Shown: positions 49,918 through 56,505 of the stretch, piece by piece
How positions within the stretch are numbered: the stretch's first letter is position 1
How the letters are laid out: the number at the start of each line of letters is the position of its first letter
From: Physcocola sp002396385
GTDB lineage: Bacteria; Bacteroidota; Bacteroidia; Bacteroidales; Paludibacteraceae
DNA length: 56,505 nt
NCBI GenBank assembly: GCA_946535435.1
Contig: CAMNDM010000023.1
Coordinates: 1-56,505 of the forward strand
Reading direction: 5' to 3'
Translations under genes and position numbers: made by a program
Notes under the pieces: model-generated
Database searches by the model: none
The model's input: the letters and a program-made list of their open reading frames with translations, nothing else
Told to the model about the DNA's origin: nothing

Positions 49918-51135
49918 TTATTGTCTGTGAAACAGCTTTACGATGCGTTTAACGCCAGCCACCAGCTGGTCGACCTCTTCCCTAGTGTTATACATGGCAA
50001 ACGACGCGCGAACCATACCCTCTACGCCAAACGCATCCATAACAGGTTGCGCGCAGTGGTGGCCGGTGCGTACGGCAATGCCCAGTTTGTCGAGAATAGT
50101 CCCCATATCGTAAGGGTGTATGCCGTCGACAAGGAACGAAACCACACTGCTCTTGTGGGCACTCTCGCCGTAGATGCGCACACCCGGTATTTCCTTCAAC
50201 TGGCTGGTCGCATACTGCAACAAGTCGGCCTCGTGCGCGGCTATATTCTCAATACCCACCTTCTGCACATAGCGCAAGGCTTCGGCAAGGGCGGTAGATC
50301 CGATAAAGTCGGGAGTTCCGGCCTCGAACTTGAACGGGAGGTCGGCATAGGTGGTTTTAGCGAAGGTTACCCGGTCAATCATATCACCACCACCCTGGTA
50401 AGGCGGCAGTTGGTTCAGCCACTCTTCTTTGCCGTAAAGCACCCCTATGCCGGTTGGACCATAAATCTTATGTCCCGAAAAGGCATAGAAGTCAGCGTCG
50501 AGTTCCTGCACATCGACTTTAGCATGTGGCACCCCTTGGGCACCGTCTATCATTACCGGTATGTTGTGCGCGTGTGCAATAGCAATAATCTGCTTGACGG
50601 GATTCACCGAACCCAGCGTGTTTGAGACATGGGCGACAGACACCATTTTTGTCCTTTCGTTAATCAGTCCCTCCAACTGGTCAACCAACAAAGTGCCGTC
50701 TTCGGCAAATGGAATAGGGCGGACCTCCACACCCGGCAGCAGCTGCCAAGGCACAATGTTGCTGTGGTGCTCCATTTGGCTGACAATAACCTCATCGCCA
50801 GGCTGTAGTTTCAATCGTCCGAAGCTACTTGCCACTAGATTAATACTTTCAGTGGTGCCCCTGGTAAAAATAACCTCGTGAGAATGACGCGCATTTATAA
50901 ATTTTCGCACCTCTTCGCGTGCTGCCTCATGAGCCTCAGTAGCCACTTGGCTTAAAAAATGCACGCCACGGTGCACATTGGCATTCTCCTTATAGTAGTT
51001 TTCTGCTATCTTCTCTACCACACACCTGGGTTTCTGGGTGGTAGCCGCATTGTCGAGGTAAACGAGCGGTCGCTCATACACCTGGGTCTGCAGTATGGGG
51101 AAATCTTGCCTGATGGCATTCACGTCAATCGTCAT
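49918..51135 (-). CDS. sufS: Cysteine desulfurase SufS
   Basis: SufS, 405 residues, is the PLP-dependent group II cysteine desulfurase that feeds sulfur into the SUF machinery. The PLP lysine is Lys223 in FSGHKIYGPTG and the active-site cysteine Cys361 in RTGHHCAQP; LDNAATTQKP, TRGTTESINLVA and IDGAQGVPH are also typical. It heads the sufS-sufE operon, 44 kb from sufBCD in this window. The upstream ATG at 51135 fits the family start. Confidence 0.96.
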   Translation of the reverse strand: MTIDVNAIRQDFPILQTQVYERPLVYLDNAATTQKPRCVVEKIAENYYKENANVHRGVHFLSQVATEAHEAAREEVRKFINARHSHEVIFTRGTTESINLVASSFGRLKLQPGDEVIVSQMEHHSNIVPWQLLPGVEVRPIPFAEDGTLLVDQLEGLINERTKMVSVAHVSNTLGSVNPVKQIIAIAHAHNIPVMIDGAQGVPHAKVDVQELDADFYAFSGHKIYGPTGIGVLYGKEEWLNQLPPYQGGGDMIDRVTFAKTTYADLPFKFEAGTPDFIGSTALAEALRYVQKVGIENIAAHEADLLQYATSQLKEIPGVRIYGESAHKSSVVSFLVDGIHPYDMGTILDKLGIAVRTGHHCAQPVMDAFGVEGMVRASFAMYNTREEVDQLVAGVKRIVKLFHRQ

Positions 51136-51210
51136 CTTTAATTCTGTTTTTTATAGTGCAAAGTTAATTTATTTTAGAGTGATTTTCATAACAATGCCTT
51201 CCGACAACAG

Positions 51211-51257
51211 AAAAAAAACGGGGGTATCGGAATGCCGGTGTGGCACGCCGATACCCC
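51211..51257 (-). terminator. Terminator of recA
   Basis: On the minus strand GGGGTATCGGCGTGCC (51257-51242) pairs with GGCATTCCGATACCCC (51236-51221) with a few wobbles, followed by CG and eight T residues. Confidence 0.8.
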
Positions 51258-51283
51258 TCGCTTTTTACGGGTTGGCTAATGTT

Positions 51284-52444
51284 TTACATATCATCGCCGC
51301 ATTCCTTCATTGCCTGGCGAATCTTATCCTCAACCTCGGCGGCAACTTCAGGGTGTTCTTTCATATACTGCTTGGCGGCATCGCGGCCCTGTGCAATCTT
51401 GTCTTCTCCGTAGCTGTACCACGACCCGCTCTTCTTCAAGATGCCAAAATCGACACCATAGTCAACAATCTCGCTGGTGCGTGAAATACCCTCACCAAAC
51501 ATAATGTCGAACTCTGCCTTTCTGAATGGAGGTGCCACCTTGTTCTTTACCACCTTCACACGGGTCTGGTTACCGATTACGGTATCGCCATCTTTGATAG
51601 GAGATACACGGCGGATATCGAGACGCACCGATGCGTAGAATTTCAACGCGTTACCACCAGTAGTGGTTTCAGGGTTACCGAACATCACGCCAATCTTCTC
51701 ACGCAACTGGTTGATGAAAATGCAGGTGGTGTTGGTCTTGTTGATGGTAGCCGTAACCTTGCGGAGGGCCTGGCTCATCAAGCGGGCCTGCAAACCCACC
51801 TTGTTGTCGCCCATGTCGCCTTCAATCTCGGCCTTGGGGGTCAGAGCGGCAACAGAGTCGATTACAATAATGTCGACCGCAGACGAGCGGATCAGCTGGT
51901 CGGCAATTTCAAGCGCCTGTTCACCGCTGTCGGGCTGCGAAATCAGCAGGTTCTCCACATCCACACCCAATTTGGCCGCATAAAAACGGTCGAAAGCGTG
52001 CTCAGCGTCTATTATGGCGGCAATACCGCCCTGTTTCTGTGCCTCTGCTATGGCGTGTATAGCCAATGTGGTCTTACCGGAAGACTCAGGACCGAATATC
52101 TCTATGATTCGCCCCTTTGGAAAACCGCCTACGCCCAGCGCGTGGTCCAGACCGATTGACCCGGTCGAGATGACAGGGATGTCCTCTATCTTCTCGTCGC
52201 CCATACGCATAATGGTACCCTTTCCAAGGTCTTTCTCTATTTTCTGCATGGCCAACTGCAAAGCCTTCAGCTTGTCGGCCGACGGTTGCGGACGCTGCGG
52301 AGCGGCAGCCTCGGCTGTTTTCGACGCTTTTTTAGCTTTTGGCGCAGGAGCCTCGCCCAATTCTTCAGGAGTTGGATCCTCGAAGTTCAACGCTCCTTCT
52401 TCTAATTCGTCTGTCATTTCTATCTCGTTTAAATTCTTTTCCAT
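51284..52444 (-). CDS. recA: Recombinase RecA with N-terminal extension
   Basis: RecA, 386 residues, is the DNA strand-exchange ATPase of homologous recombination and SOS control. Walker A is GPESSGKT (118-125), followed by IDAEHAFD, IIVIDSVAALTPKAE and the L2-loop region MFGNPETTTGGNALKFYASVR (as MFGNPETTTGG and NALKFYASVR). The conserved core begins only at about residue 56 (ADKLKALQLAMQKIEKDLGKG); the preceding 55 residues are acidic, then alanine/lysine/proline-rich (APAPKAKKASKTAEAAAPQ). No ATG lies between them, so the extension is probably real. The promoter -7 box may be TATTTTTG at 52518-52511. Confidence 0.96.
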   Translation of the reverse strand: MEKNLNEIEMTDELEEGALNFEDPTPEELGEAPAPKAKKASKTAEAAAPQRPQPSADKLKALQLAMQKIEKDLGKGTIMRMGDEKIEDIPVISTGSIGLDHALGVGGFPKGRIIEIFGPESSGKTTLAIHAIAEAQKQGGIAAIIDAEHAFDRFYAAKLGVDVENLLISQPDSGEQALEIADQLIRSSAVDIIVIDSVAALTPKAEIEGDMGDNKVGLQARLMSQALRKVTATINKTNTTCIFINQLREKIGVMFGNPETTTGGNALKFYASVRLDIRRVSPIKDGDTVIGNQTRVKVVKNKVAPPFRKAEFDIMFGEGISRTSEIVDYGVDFGILKKSGSWYSYGEDKIAQGRDAAKQYMKEHPEVAAEVEDKIRQAMKECGDDM

Positions 52445-52510
52445 TTTGCAATTTCAAATATAATTAGAAAATATGAGGTGGACAACTGCTACCCCGTTCG
52501 ATTTACGGTA

Positions 52511-52518
52511 CAAAAATA
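52511..52518 (-). promoter_or_regulatory. Possible -7 box of recA
   Basis: TATTTTTG on the minus strand stands 67 bases before the recA ATG. The -33 box is not clear. I see no LexA-type palindrome that I can name in the 264-base region between recA and ung. Confidence 0.4.
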
Positions 52519-52679
52519 TTAGGTAATTTTGACAGATAATGACAATTCTAATTTTTTATGCTGTTTTTTTAAGGGAAGATATCACTTTTTTGACAGGAAA
52601 GGGCCGTAACAATCCCTAAAAGGGCTTTGCGTATAAGAGAACTGGAGGGAACAACCGGAACAGATAGCATTAAAAAGCG

Positions 52680-52687
52680 TATATTTG
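52680..52687 (+). promoter_or_regulatory. -7 box of ung
   Basis: TATATTTG matches the consensus exactly and lies 22 bases before the ung ATG. Confidence 0.55.
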
Positions 52688-52708
52688 TAGAAAAGAAGAT
52701 ACAGATAT

Positions 52709-53374
52709 ATGGACGTTAAAATAGAAGAGGGTTGGAAGGAAGTTCTGGCCGATGAATTCGATAAACCCTATTTCAGTATTCTTACCTCGTTTGTGCGCAA
52801 AGAATACCAGACAGCTACCTGCTACCCGCCGGCAAAACTCATATTCAACGCTTTCAACTTGTGTCCGTTCAACAACGTGAAGGTGGTGCTGTTAGGCCAG
52901 GACCCCTACCACGAACCCGGACAGGCCGAAGGTTTGTGCTTTTCGGTTGCACCGGGTGTTCCAATGCCCCCATCGCTGGTCAACATCTTCAAGGAGGTGA
53001 ACACCGATCTGGGGCTACCTTTTCCAGCCGACGGCAGTTTGAAACGGTGGGCCAGCCAAGGCGTGTTCCTGCTCAACGCGACCCTTACCGTAAGGGCGCA
53101 CGAGGCGGGCTCGCACCAGCACAAAGGCTGGGAGGAGTTTACCGACAGGGTGGTGAAGGAACTGAGCGACCGTCACCAGGGACTGGTATTTATTCTATGG
53201 GGTGGATTCGCCAAAAAGAAAGGGGCGGTCATCGACCGGAAGAAACACCTGGTGCTCGAGGCCGCACACCCGTCGCCGCTATCGGCAAACCGGGGCGGCT
53301 TCTTCGGCTGCAAACACTTCAGCAAGGCGAACGCCTATTTGGTTCAGAACGGTAAAACCCCTATCGAATGGTAA
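52709..53374 (+). CDS. ung: Uracil-DNA glycosylase
   Basis: Ung, 221 residues, removes uracil from DNA and starts base-excision repair. The catalytic water-activating loop is GQDPYH (63-68, Asp65). MPPSLVNIFKE, GVFLLNATLTV and the DNA-intercalation loop HPSPLSANRGGFFG are diagnostic of family 1. It ends KTPIEW, a common end for the family. The next gene starts inside it with a 7-base overlap. Confidence 0.97.
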   Translation: MDVKIEEGWKEVLADEFDKPYFSILTSFVRKEYQTATCYPPAKLIFNAFNLCPFNNVKVVLLGQDPYHEPGQAEGLCFSVAPGVPMPPSLVNIFKEVNTDLGLPFPADGSLKRWASQGVFLLNATLTVRAHEAGSHQHKGWEEFTDRVVKELSDRHQGLVFILWGGFAKKKGAVIDRKKHLVLEAAHPSPLSANRGGFFGCKHFSKANAYLVQNGKTPIEW

Positions 53375-54501
53375 GGCTGGCTGTACGTTGTCTGGTTGGC
53401 TGTGTCGTTGCCTTCGGCTTATGGGGGTGTAACCTACCGCAGCCCTCGACTGTCTTGCTCAACGATTTCGGAGAGAACGAAATCGCCAACGCTACCGGCT
53501 TCACCCTGCAACGTAAAAACGGTGTGGTGCGAATTGCCGTGAAAAGCGACTCACTGAATGTGCTTGCCACTTACTACCTCGTCCGCGACACAGCGGTTGC
53601 CGTACCCGCCGACGGCAAAAAGGTACTAGTACCCATCAAACGGATGGTTACAACCAGCACCACCCACTACGAACCCGTCGTACTGCTCAACGAACTGCCC
53701 AGCCTGGTCGGCATTTGCAACCCTGAAAGGACCTACAACCCCATCATCAGGTCTGCCCTAGCCCAAAAGCAGATAAAAGGTCTGGGCAACAGTTTCACCA
53801 TCAACCGCGAGCAATTGCTTGAACTGGCACCCGACGCCATCCTGGCTAGCCGCTATGCGGCCGCCGACCCGCTCGTCGACGCACTTGAACAGTCGGGCTT
53901 CCTCGTCCTCTTCAACCAAGAATGGCAGGAACCGACACTACTAGGGCGCGCCGAGTGGCTGAAATTTATAGCCGCTTTCTACGACAAACTGCCAATGGCC
54001 GACAGCATATATGCCTCCATTGCGGCAAATTTCCGGCAGCTGCAGTTGAGCGTGGCAGACTTGCCCGAAAAACCAAAAGTGATGTCGGGCTGCGGTTTTC
54101 ACGGCACCTGGTACGTGCCAGGCGGCAGAAGCTATATGGCCGACCTCTACCTGAATGCCGGGGCCAGCTATGCCTACAGCAGCGACACCCACACCGGAAG
54201 TCTTCCGCTGAACCTGGAAACCCTGCTCACCGATTTTTCTGATGCCGACTACTGGTTCGGAGCACAAGAAAACACTATGAATGAAGTTCTGGCCGTTGAA
54301 CCGCGCGTTGCCGCTATAAAAGCGGTGAAGAACCAACTCGTTTACAACTTCAACAAACGGAGTGGTGCAAACGGAAGTACCGATTTCTGGGAAGGGGCCG
54401 TTTCACACCCCGACTGGCTGCTGGCCGACGTAATTGCCGTGCTACACCCCGACCTTCTGCCCAACCACCAGTTTGTCTACCTACAGCAGGTTTCACACTA
54501 A
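53368..54501 (+). CDS. Periplasmic binding lipoprotein (Fe/B12 type)
   Basis: The 377-residue protein has a lipoprotein signal (MVRLAVRCLVGCVVAFGLWGC, Cys21) and the two-lobed pattern of BtuF/FhuD-like substrate-binding proteins: RMVTTSTTHYEPVVLLNELP, LVGICNPE, then INREQLLELAPDAILAS, the linking helix LLGRAEWLKFIAAFYDKLPMADS and GGRSYMADLYLNAGASYAY. Likely ligands are iron-siderophore, heme or cobalamin, but the sequence cannot decide. No ABC permease or ATPase genes follow. The ATG overlaps the ung stop by 7 bases, so it is translated with ung, which is an unexpected pairing. Confidence 0.8.
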   Translation: MVRLAVRCLVGCVVAFGLWGCNLPQPSTVLLNDFGENEIANATGFTLQRKNGVVRIAVKSDSLNVLATYYLVRDTAVAVPADGKKVLVPIKRMVTTSTTHYEPVVLLNELPSLVGICNPERTYNPIIRSALAQKQIKGLGNSFTINREQLLELAPDAILASRYAAADPLVDALEQSGFLVLFNQEWQEPTLLGRAEWLKFIAAFYDKLPMADSIYASIAANFRQLQLSVADLPEKPKVMSGCGFHGTWYVPGGRSYMADLYLNAGASYAYSSDTHTGSLPLNLETLLTDFSDADYWFGAQENTMNEVLAVEPRVAAIKAVKNQLVYNFNKRSGANGSTDFWEGAVSHPDWLLADVIAVLHPDLLPNHQFVYLQQVSH

Positions 54502-54644
54502 CTAGCTCTATTAACAAGGTATATTGGCTATTTTTTAAGACTTTTTTGGGTAAAAAACTCAAGAAAAGAGTTTATACTGTCGTTTTGTTCCTTTCTGCTT
54601 ACTTTTAGGTCTGTTCTGCTCTTTTACCGTGTTTGCATCCCCTC

Positions 54645-54652
54645 TAATTTTG
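54645..54652 (+). promoter_or_regulatory. -7 box of the second T9SS-tail gene pair
   Basis: TAATTTTG lies 60 bases before the ATG at 54713 and would drive both secreted-protein genes. Confidence 0.5.
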
Positions 54653-54712
54653 TACCAACATTAAAGGTTAAAAGCCGACTAATGATATTCGTATAAATTA
54701 ATTGATTTATCT

Positions 54713-55177
54713 ATGGAACTTAAAAAAATTGCTACCATCTGTCTGCTTGGCGTTTCTGTTTTGGCGAATGCAGAACGAACCCATATGACGGTTGAGTTGA
54801 AGGCTGGAAGCAAATACAGCTTCCTGCTGGCCGACAAACCAGTGCTGACCTACAAGAATATGGAACTGGTGGTGAACGGCGAGGCCGCTACATCGTACGC
54901 TATCGACGATGTGAAAAAATATTACTTCACCGACTCCGAAACAGCCGGCTCGGAACTGCTTGGCGGTAATCTGCCCACATTCAACATTACCGACTCGAAA
55001 GTAGACGTCACAAACGCGACACCCTCGCAAAAGGTGAGTCTGCTTGCGGCAAACGGCATCGTGCTTGAAAACGCAGTTGCCAACGAGAGCGGAAACGCAA
55101 CCCTGACCCTTCCGCAGGCAAAAGGCATCTATGTGCTGGTTGTTGGCAACCAGTCTTTTAAAATCGTTCGTAAATAA
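54713..55177 (+). CDS. Short secreted protein with T9SS-like tail
   Basis: This 154-residue protein has a signal peptide (MELKKIATICLLGVSVLANA), a beta motif (TSYAIDDVKKYYF, about 62-74), and a C-terminal domain (about 85-154) with ATPSQKVSLLAANGIVLENA and QAKGIYVLVVGNQSFKIVRK, which fits a T9SS type A sorting domain. It has the size and layout of the protein at 43474-43944. It is 17 bases ahead of the next secreted-protein gene. Confidence 0.75.
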   Translation: MELKKIATICLLGVSVLANAERTHMTVELKAGSKYSFLLADKPVLTYKNMELVVNGEAATSYAIDDVKKYYFTDSETAGSELLGGNLPTFNITDSKVDVTNATPSQKVSLLAANGIVLENAVANESGNATLTLPQAKGIYVLVVGNQSFKIVRK

Positions 55178-55194
55178 CAAAAAAGTAAACAATT

Positions 55195-56079
55195 ATGAAA
55201 AAGAATTTTTTATCAGCTATCGTTTTTGCATCCATAGCAACCGCAACCAATGCCACTACCTATATGAATGTTGAACAGGAAGGTGGACAAGTATCAAGTT
55301 TCGATGTGGAAAAGGTTATACAGGTAACGTATGGTGATGCCGAAAACACCGATGTGTGCGTATCTTCTTCCGAAGTTGAGGAACTGAAGAAACAGTACGA
55401 GAAAAAGATTGAAAACCTGCAATCGACCATCGAGGAACTGCAGTCGAATAACCAGTTCGACGTTATCCTCTACAACAATGTAGAATACGTAGACCTGGGA
55501 CTGGAAAGCGGACTGATGTGGGCGACTGCCAACCTGGGCGCACAAAAGCCTGAAGATTTCGGCTCGTTCTTTATGTGGGGCGAACTCGACTCGAAAGGTA
55601 ACGACAAGTCGGCATATAGCGCTAACAACTATTCGCTCTACGACGCAACCAACAAAAAATATATTAAATACGATGCCGAGACTTCTAAACTGACGCTTCG
55701 CGACGATGCTGCCAGCGCCAATCTGGGCGGGTATTGGAGGATGCCTACTGCCGAAGACTGCGAAGAACTGATTGACGCTTGTACCTGGCAATTGGTCGAC
55801 AGCCCCAACGGTGAATACAAGATGGCTGTCGGCACCAGCAAAGCCAACGGTAAAACCATCACCTTCCCATGCGCAGGTAAGCTGATTAGCGTTCAGGGCG
55901 CTGCTCTGTACATTGGCTCTTACGGTCTATATTGGACTTCGGAACTTGATGTCGATTCTTCGGCATGGATACTCGACCTCGGTACACACAATCTCAGCAC
56001 TCCAAGTAAAAAACCCTCTATAACCAGACAGACACGATACGAGGGTGCTACTATACGTGCCGTCTGCCCTTCTAAATAA
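55195..56079 (+). CDS. Secreted FISUMP-like protein
   Basis: The 294-residue protein has a signal peptide (MKKNFLSAIVFASIATATNA), a beta motif (SSFDVEKVIQVTY, about 34-46), a short coiled coil (about 58-82: VEELKKQYEKKIENLQSTIEEL, given as VEELKKQYEKKIENL and QSTIEEL), and a domain (about 95-294) with EYVDLGLESGLMWATANLGA, FGSFFMWGELD, GGYWRMPTAEDCEEL and YWTSELD...GATIRAVC. The last pattern is the FISUMP/major-paralogous domain widespread in secreted Bacteroidota and Fibrobacter proteins; its function is not known. It has no T9SS tail of its own. Confidence 0.8.
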   Translation: MKKNFLSAIVFASIATATNATTYMNVEQEGGQVSSFDVEKVIQVTYGDAENTDVCVSSSEVEELKKQYEKKIENLQSTIEELQSNNQFDVILYNNVEYVDLGLESGLMWATANLGAQKPEDFGSFFMWGELDSKGNDKSAYSANNYSLYDATNKKYIKYDAETSKLTLRDDAASANLGGYWRMPTAEDCEELIDACTWQLVDSPNGEYKMAVGTSKANGKTITFPCAGKLISVQGAALYIGSYGLYWTSELDVDSSAWILDLGTHNLSTPSKKPSITRQTRYEGATIRAVCPSK

Positions 56080-56124
56080 TACTTCGATTATTTGACCAAT
56101 TCGTTTTATTTAACCAATTAATTG

Positions 56125-56155
56125 AAAGAGGACGCCTTTACGGCGCCCTCTTTTT
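56125..56155 (+). terminator. Terminator after the FISUMP-like gene
   Basis: GAGGACGCC (56128-56136) pairs with GGCGCCCTC (56142-56150), one mismatch, followed by TTTTT. Confidence 0.75.
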
Positions 56156-56505
56156 CTATCTCACCCTCCGTCGGATTCTATAACATGGCGGGCAGACTAT
56201 CCGCCTTGTTGCTTCTGCCTTTCCAGCACGTAAAGTACCCTCTGAACACATTGGCAACCTGTTGTTCGGCGGACGCTGCCACGGCGGAGAAAGCCATGGT
56301 TCACCCGTGCGGCTTAGAGCGTATTTAGGGCGTAGGGGAAACGAACGGCAGAACAGCCCAGAACCTGCCAGACGAATTTAAGTCCGTACGAAAACAAGGG
56401 CGGACAACCGGATGATGGTTGCCCGCCCTCTGCTATTCTTATGCTGCCGTCCCAAGGGACCGCTTCAACTTCACTCGGACCTACTCGTTATTAAGGGTAA
56501 AGTGT
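56156..56505. other. Right-end region without recognised gene
   Basis: No coding region is convincing here. A hairpin AGGGCGGACAACC / GGTTGCCCGCCCT at 56397-56429 (one wobble) has TTGTTTTC after it on the minus strand, so it probably terminates a minus-strand gene lying beyond the window. A 39-codon minus-strand frame near 56180-56300 has no supporting features. Confidence 0.45.

Noticed and set aside
1..56505. tRNA, rRNA and prophage genes
   Set aside because: No tRNA-like T-loop with matching acceptor stem, no rRNA segment and no phage structural or integrase genes were recognised on either strand.

Overview
The window is chromosomal DNA from a member of the Bacteroidota, most likely order Bacteroidales; I cannot fix the genus. 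Support: many -7 boxes of the Bacteroidota form TAnnTTTG with no Shine-Dalgarno sequences; secreted proteins ending in type IX secretion (T9SS)-like C-terminal domains; lipoproteins with SSC or FSC lipoboxes; DUF4143 ATPases; and a gut/rumen-style plant polysaccharide repertoire (GH5 cellulase, PL1 pectate lyase). No rRNA, tRNA or CRISPR array was found.

Layout. 0-2 kb: transposase remnant, orphan antitoxin-like small gene, and a DUF4143 ATPase with four tandem 32-bp repeats upstream. 2.1-7 kb: sufB-sufC-sufD (Fe-S scaffold) and asd. 7-14.2 kb: glycosyltransferase plus CHASE2 membrane protein, then an apparent operon of an exported WG-repeat/caspase-fold protease with trkA and trkH (K+ uptake). 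14.3-20.5 kb: a large secreted modular metalloprotease, a 1.1-kb non-coding gap, and a GH5 cellulase fused to YD-like repeats, with a perfect FNR-type palindrome in its promoter. 20.6-22.2 kb: PH-domain protein, folK, purE.

22.4-30.4 kb is an AT-rich accessory island lying exactly between purE and purD and bracketed by two directly repeated ~105-bp sequences. It carries a second DUF4143 ATPase, broken genes, three copies of a DUF2958-like gene tail, an AAA-ATPase/PD-(D/E)XK protein, a toxin-antitoxin pair with a perfect 38-bp palindrome, and a compact three-gene coiled-coil operon of unknown function. The last is my best candidate for an undescribed system.

30.5-36.2 kb returns to core genes: purD, two membrane proteins, a TerB/J-domain protein, mnmG. 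36.5-39.1 kb is a second AT-rich insert with two paralogous small lipoproteins flanking a HELAH metalloprotease lipoprotein. 39.2-43.2 kb: a protein-kinase-like/AAA+ fusion with an altered catalytic loop, a divergently transcribed HerA-like ATPase (DUF853), ppnP. 43.5-45.8 kb: short T9SS-tail protein plus pectate lyase. 45.9-49.3 kb: HAD phosphatase, ABC exporter pair, histidine-rich secreted protein. 49.5-52.4 kb: sufS-sufE (completing the SUF pathway 44 kb from sufBCD) and recA with a long N-terminal extension. 52.7-56.1 kb: ung overlapping a periplasmic binding lipoprotein gene, then a second short T9SS-tail protein paired with a secreted FISUMP-like protein.

Core genes are GC-richer at third codon positions than the island genes, by eye. 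Function calls rest on motif recognition from the translated sequence; no database search was run.
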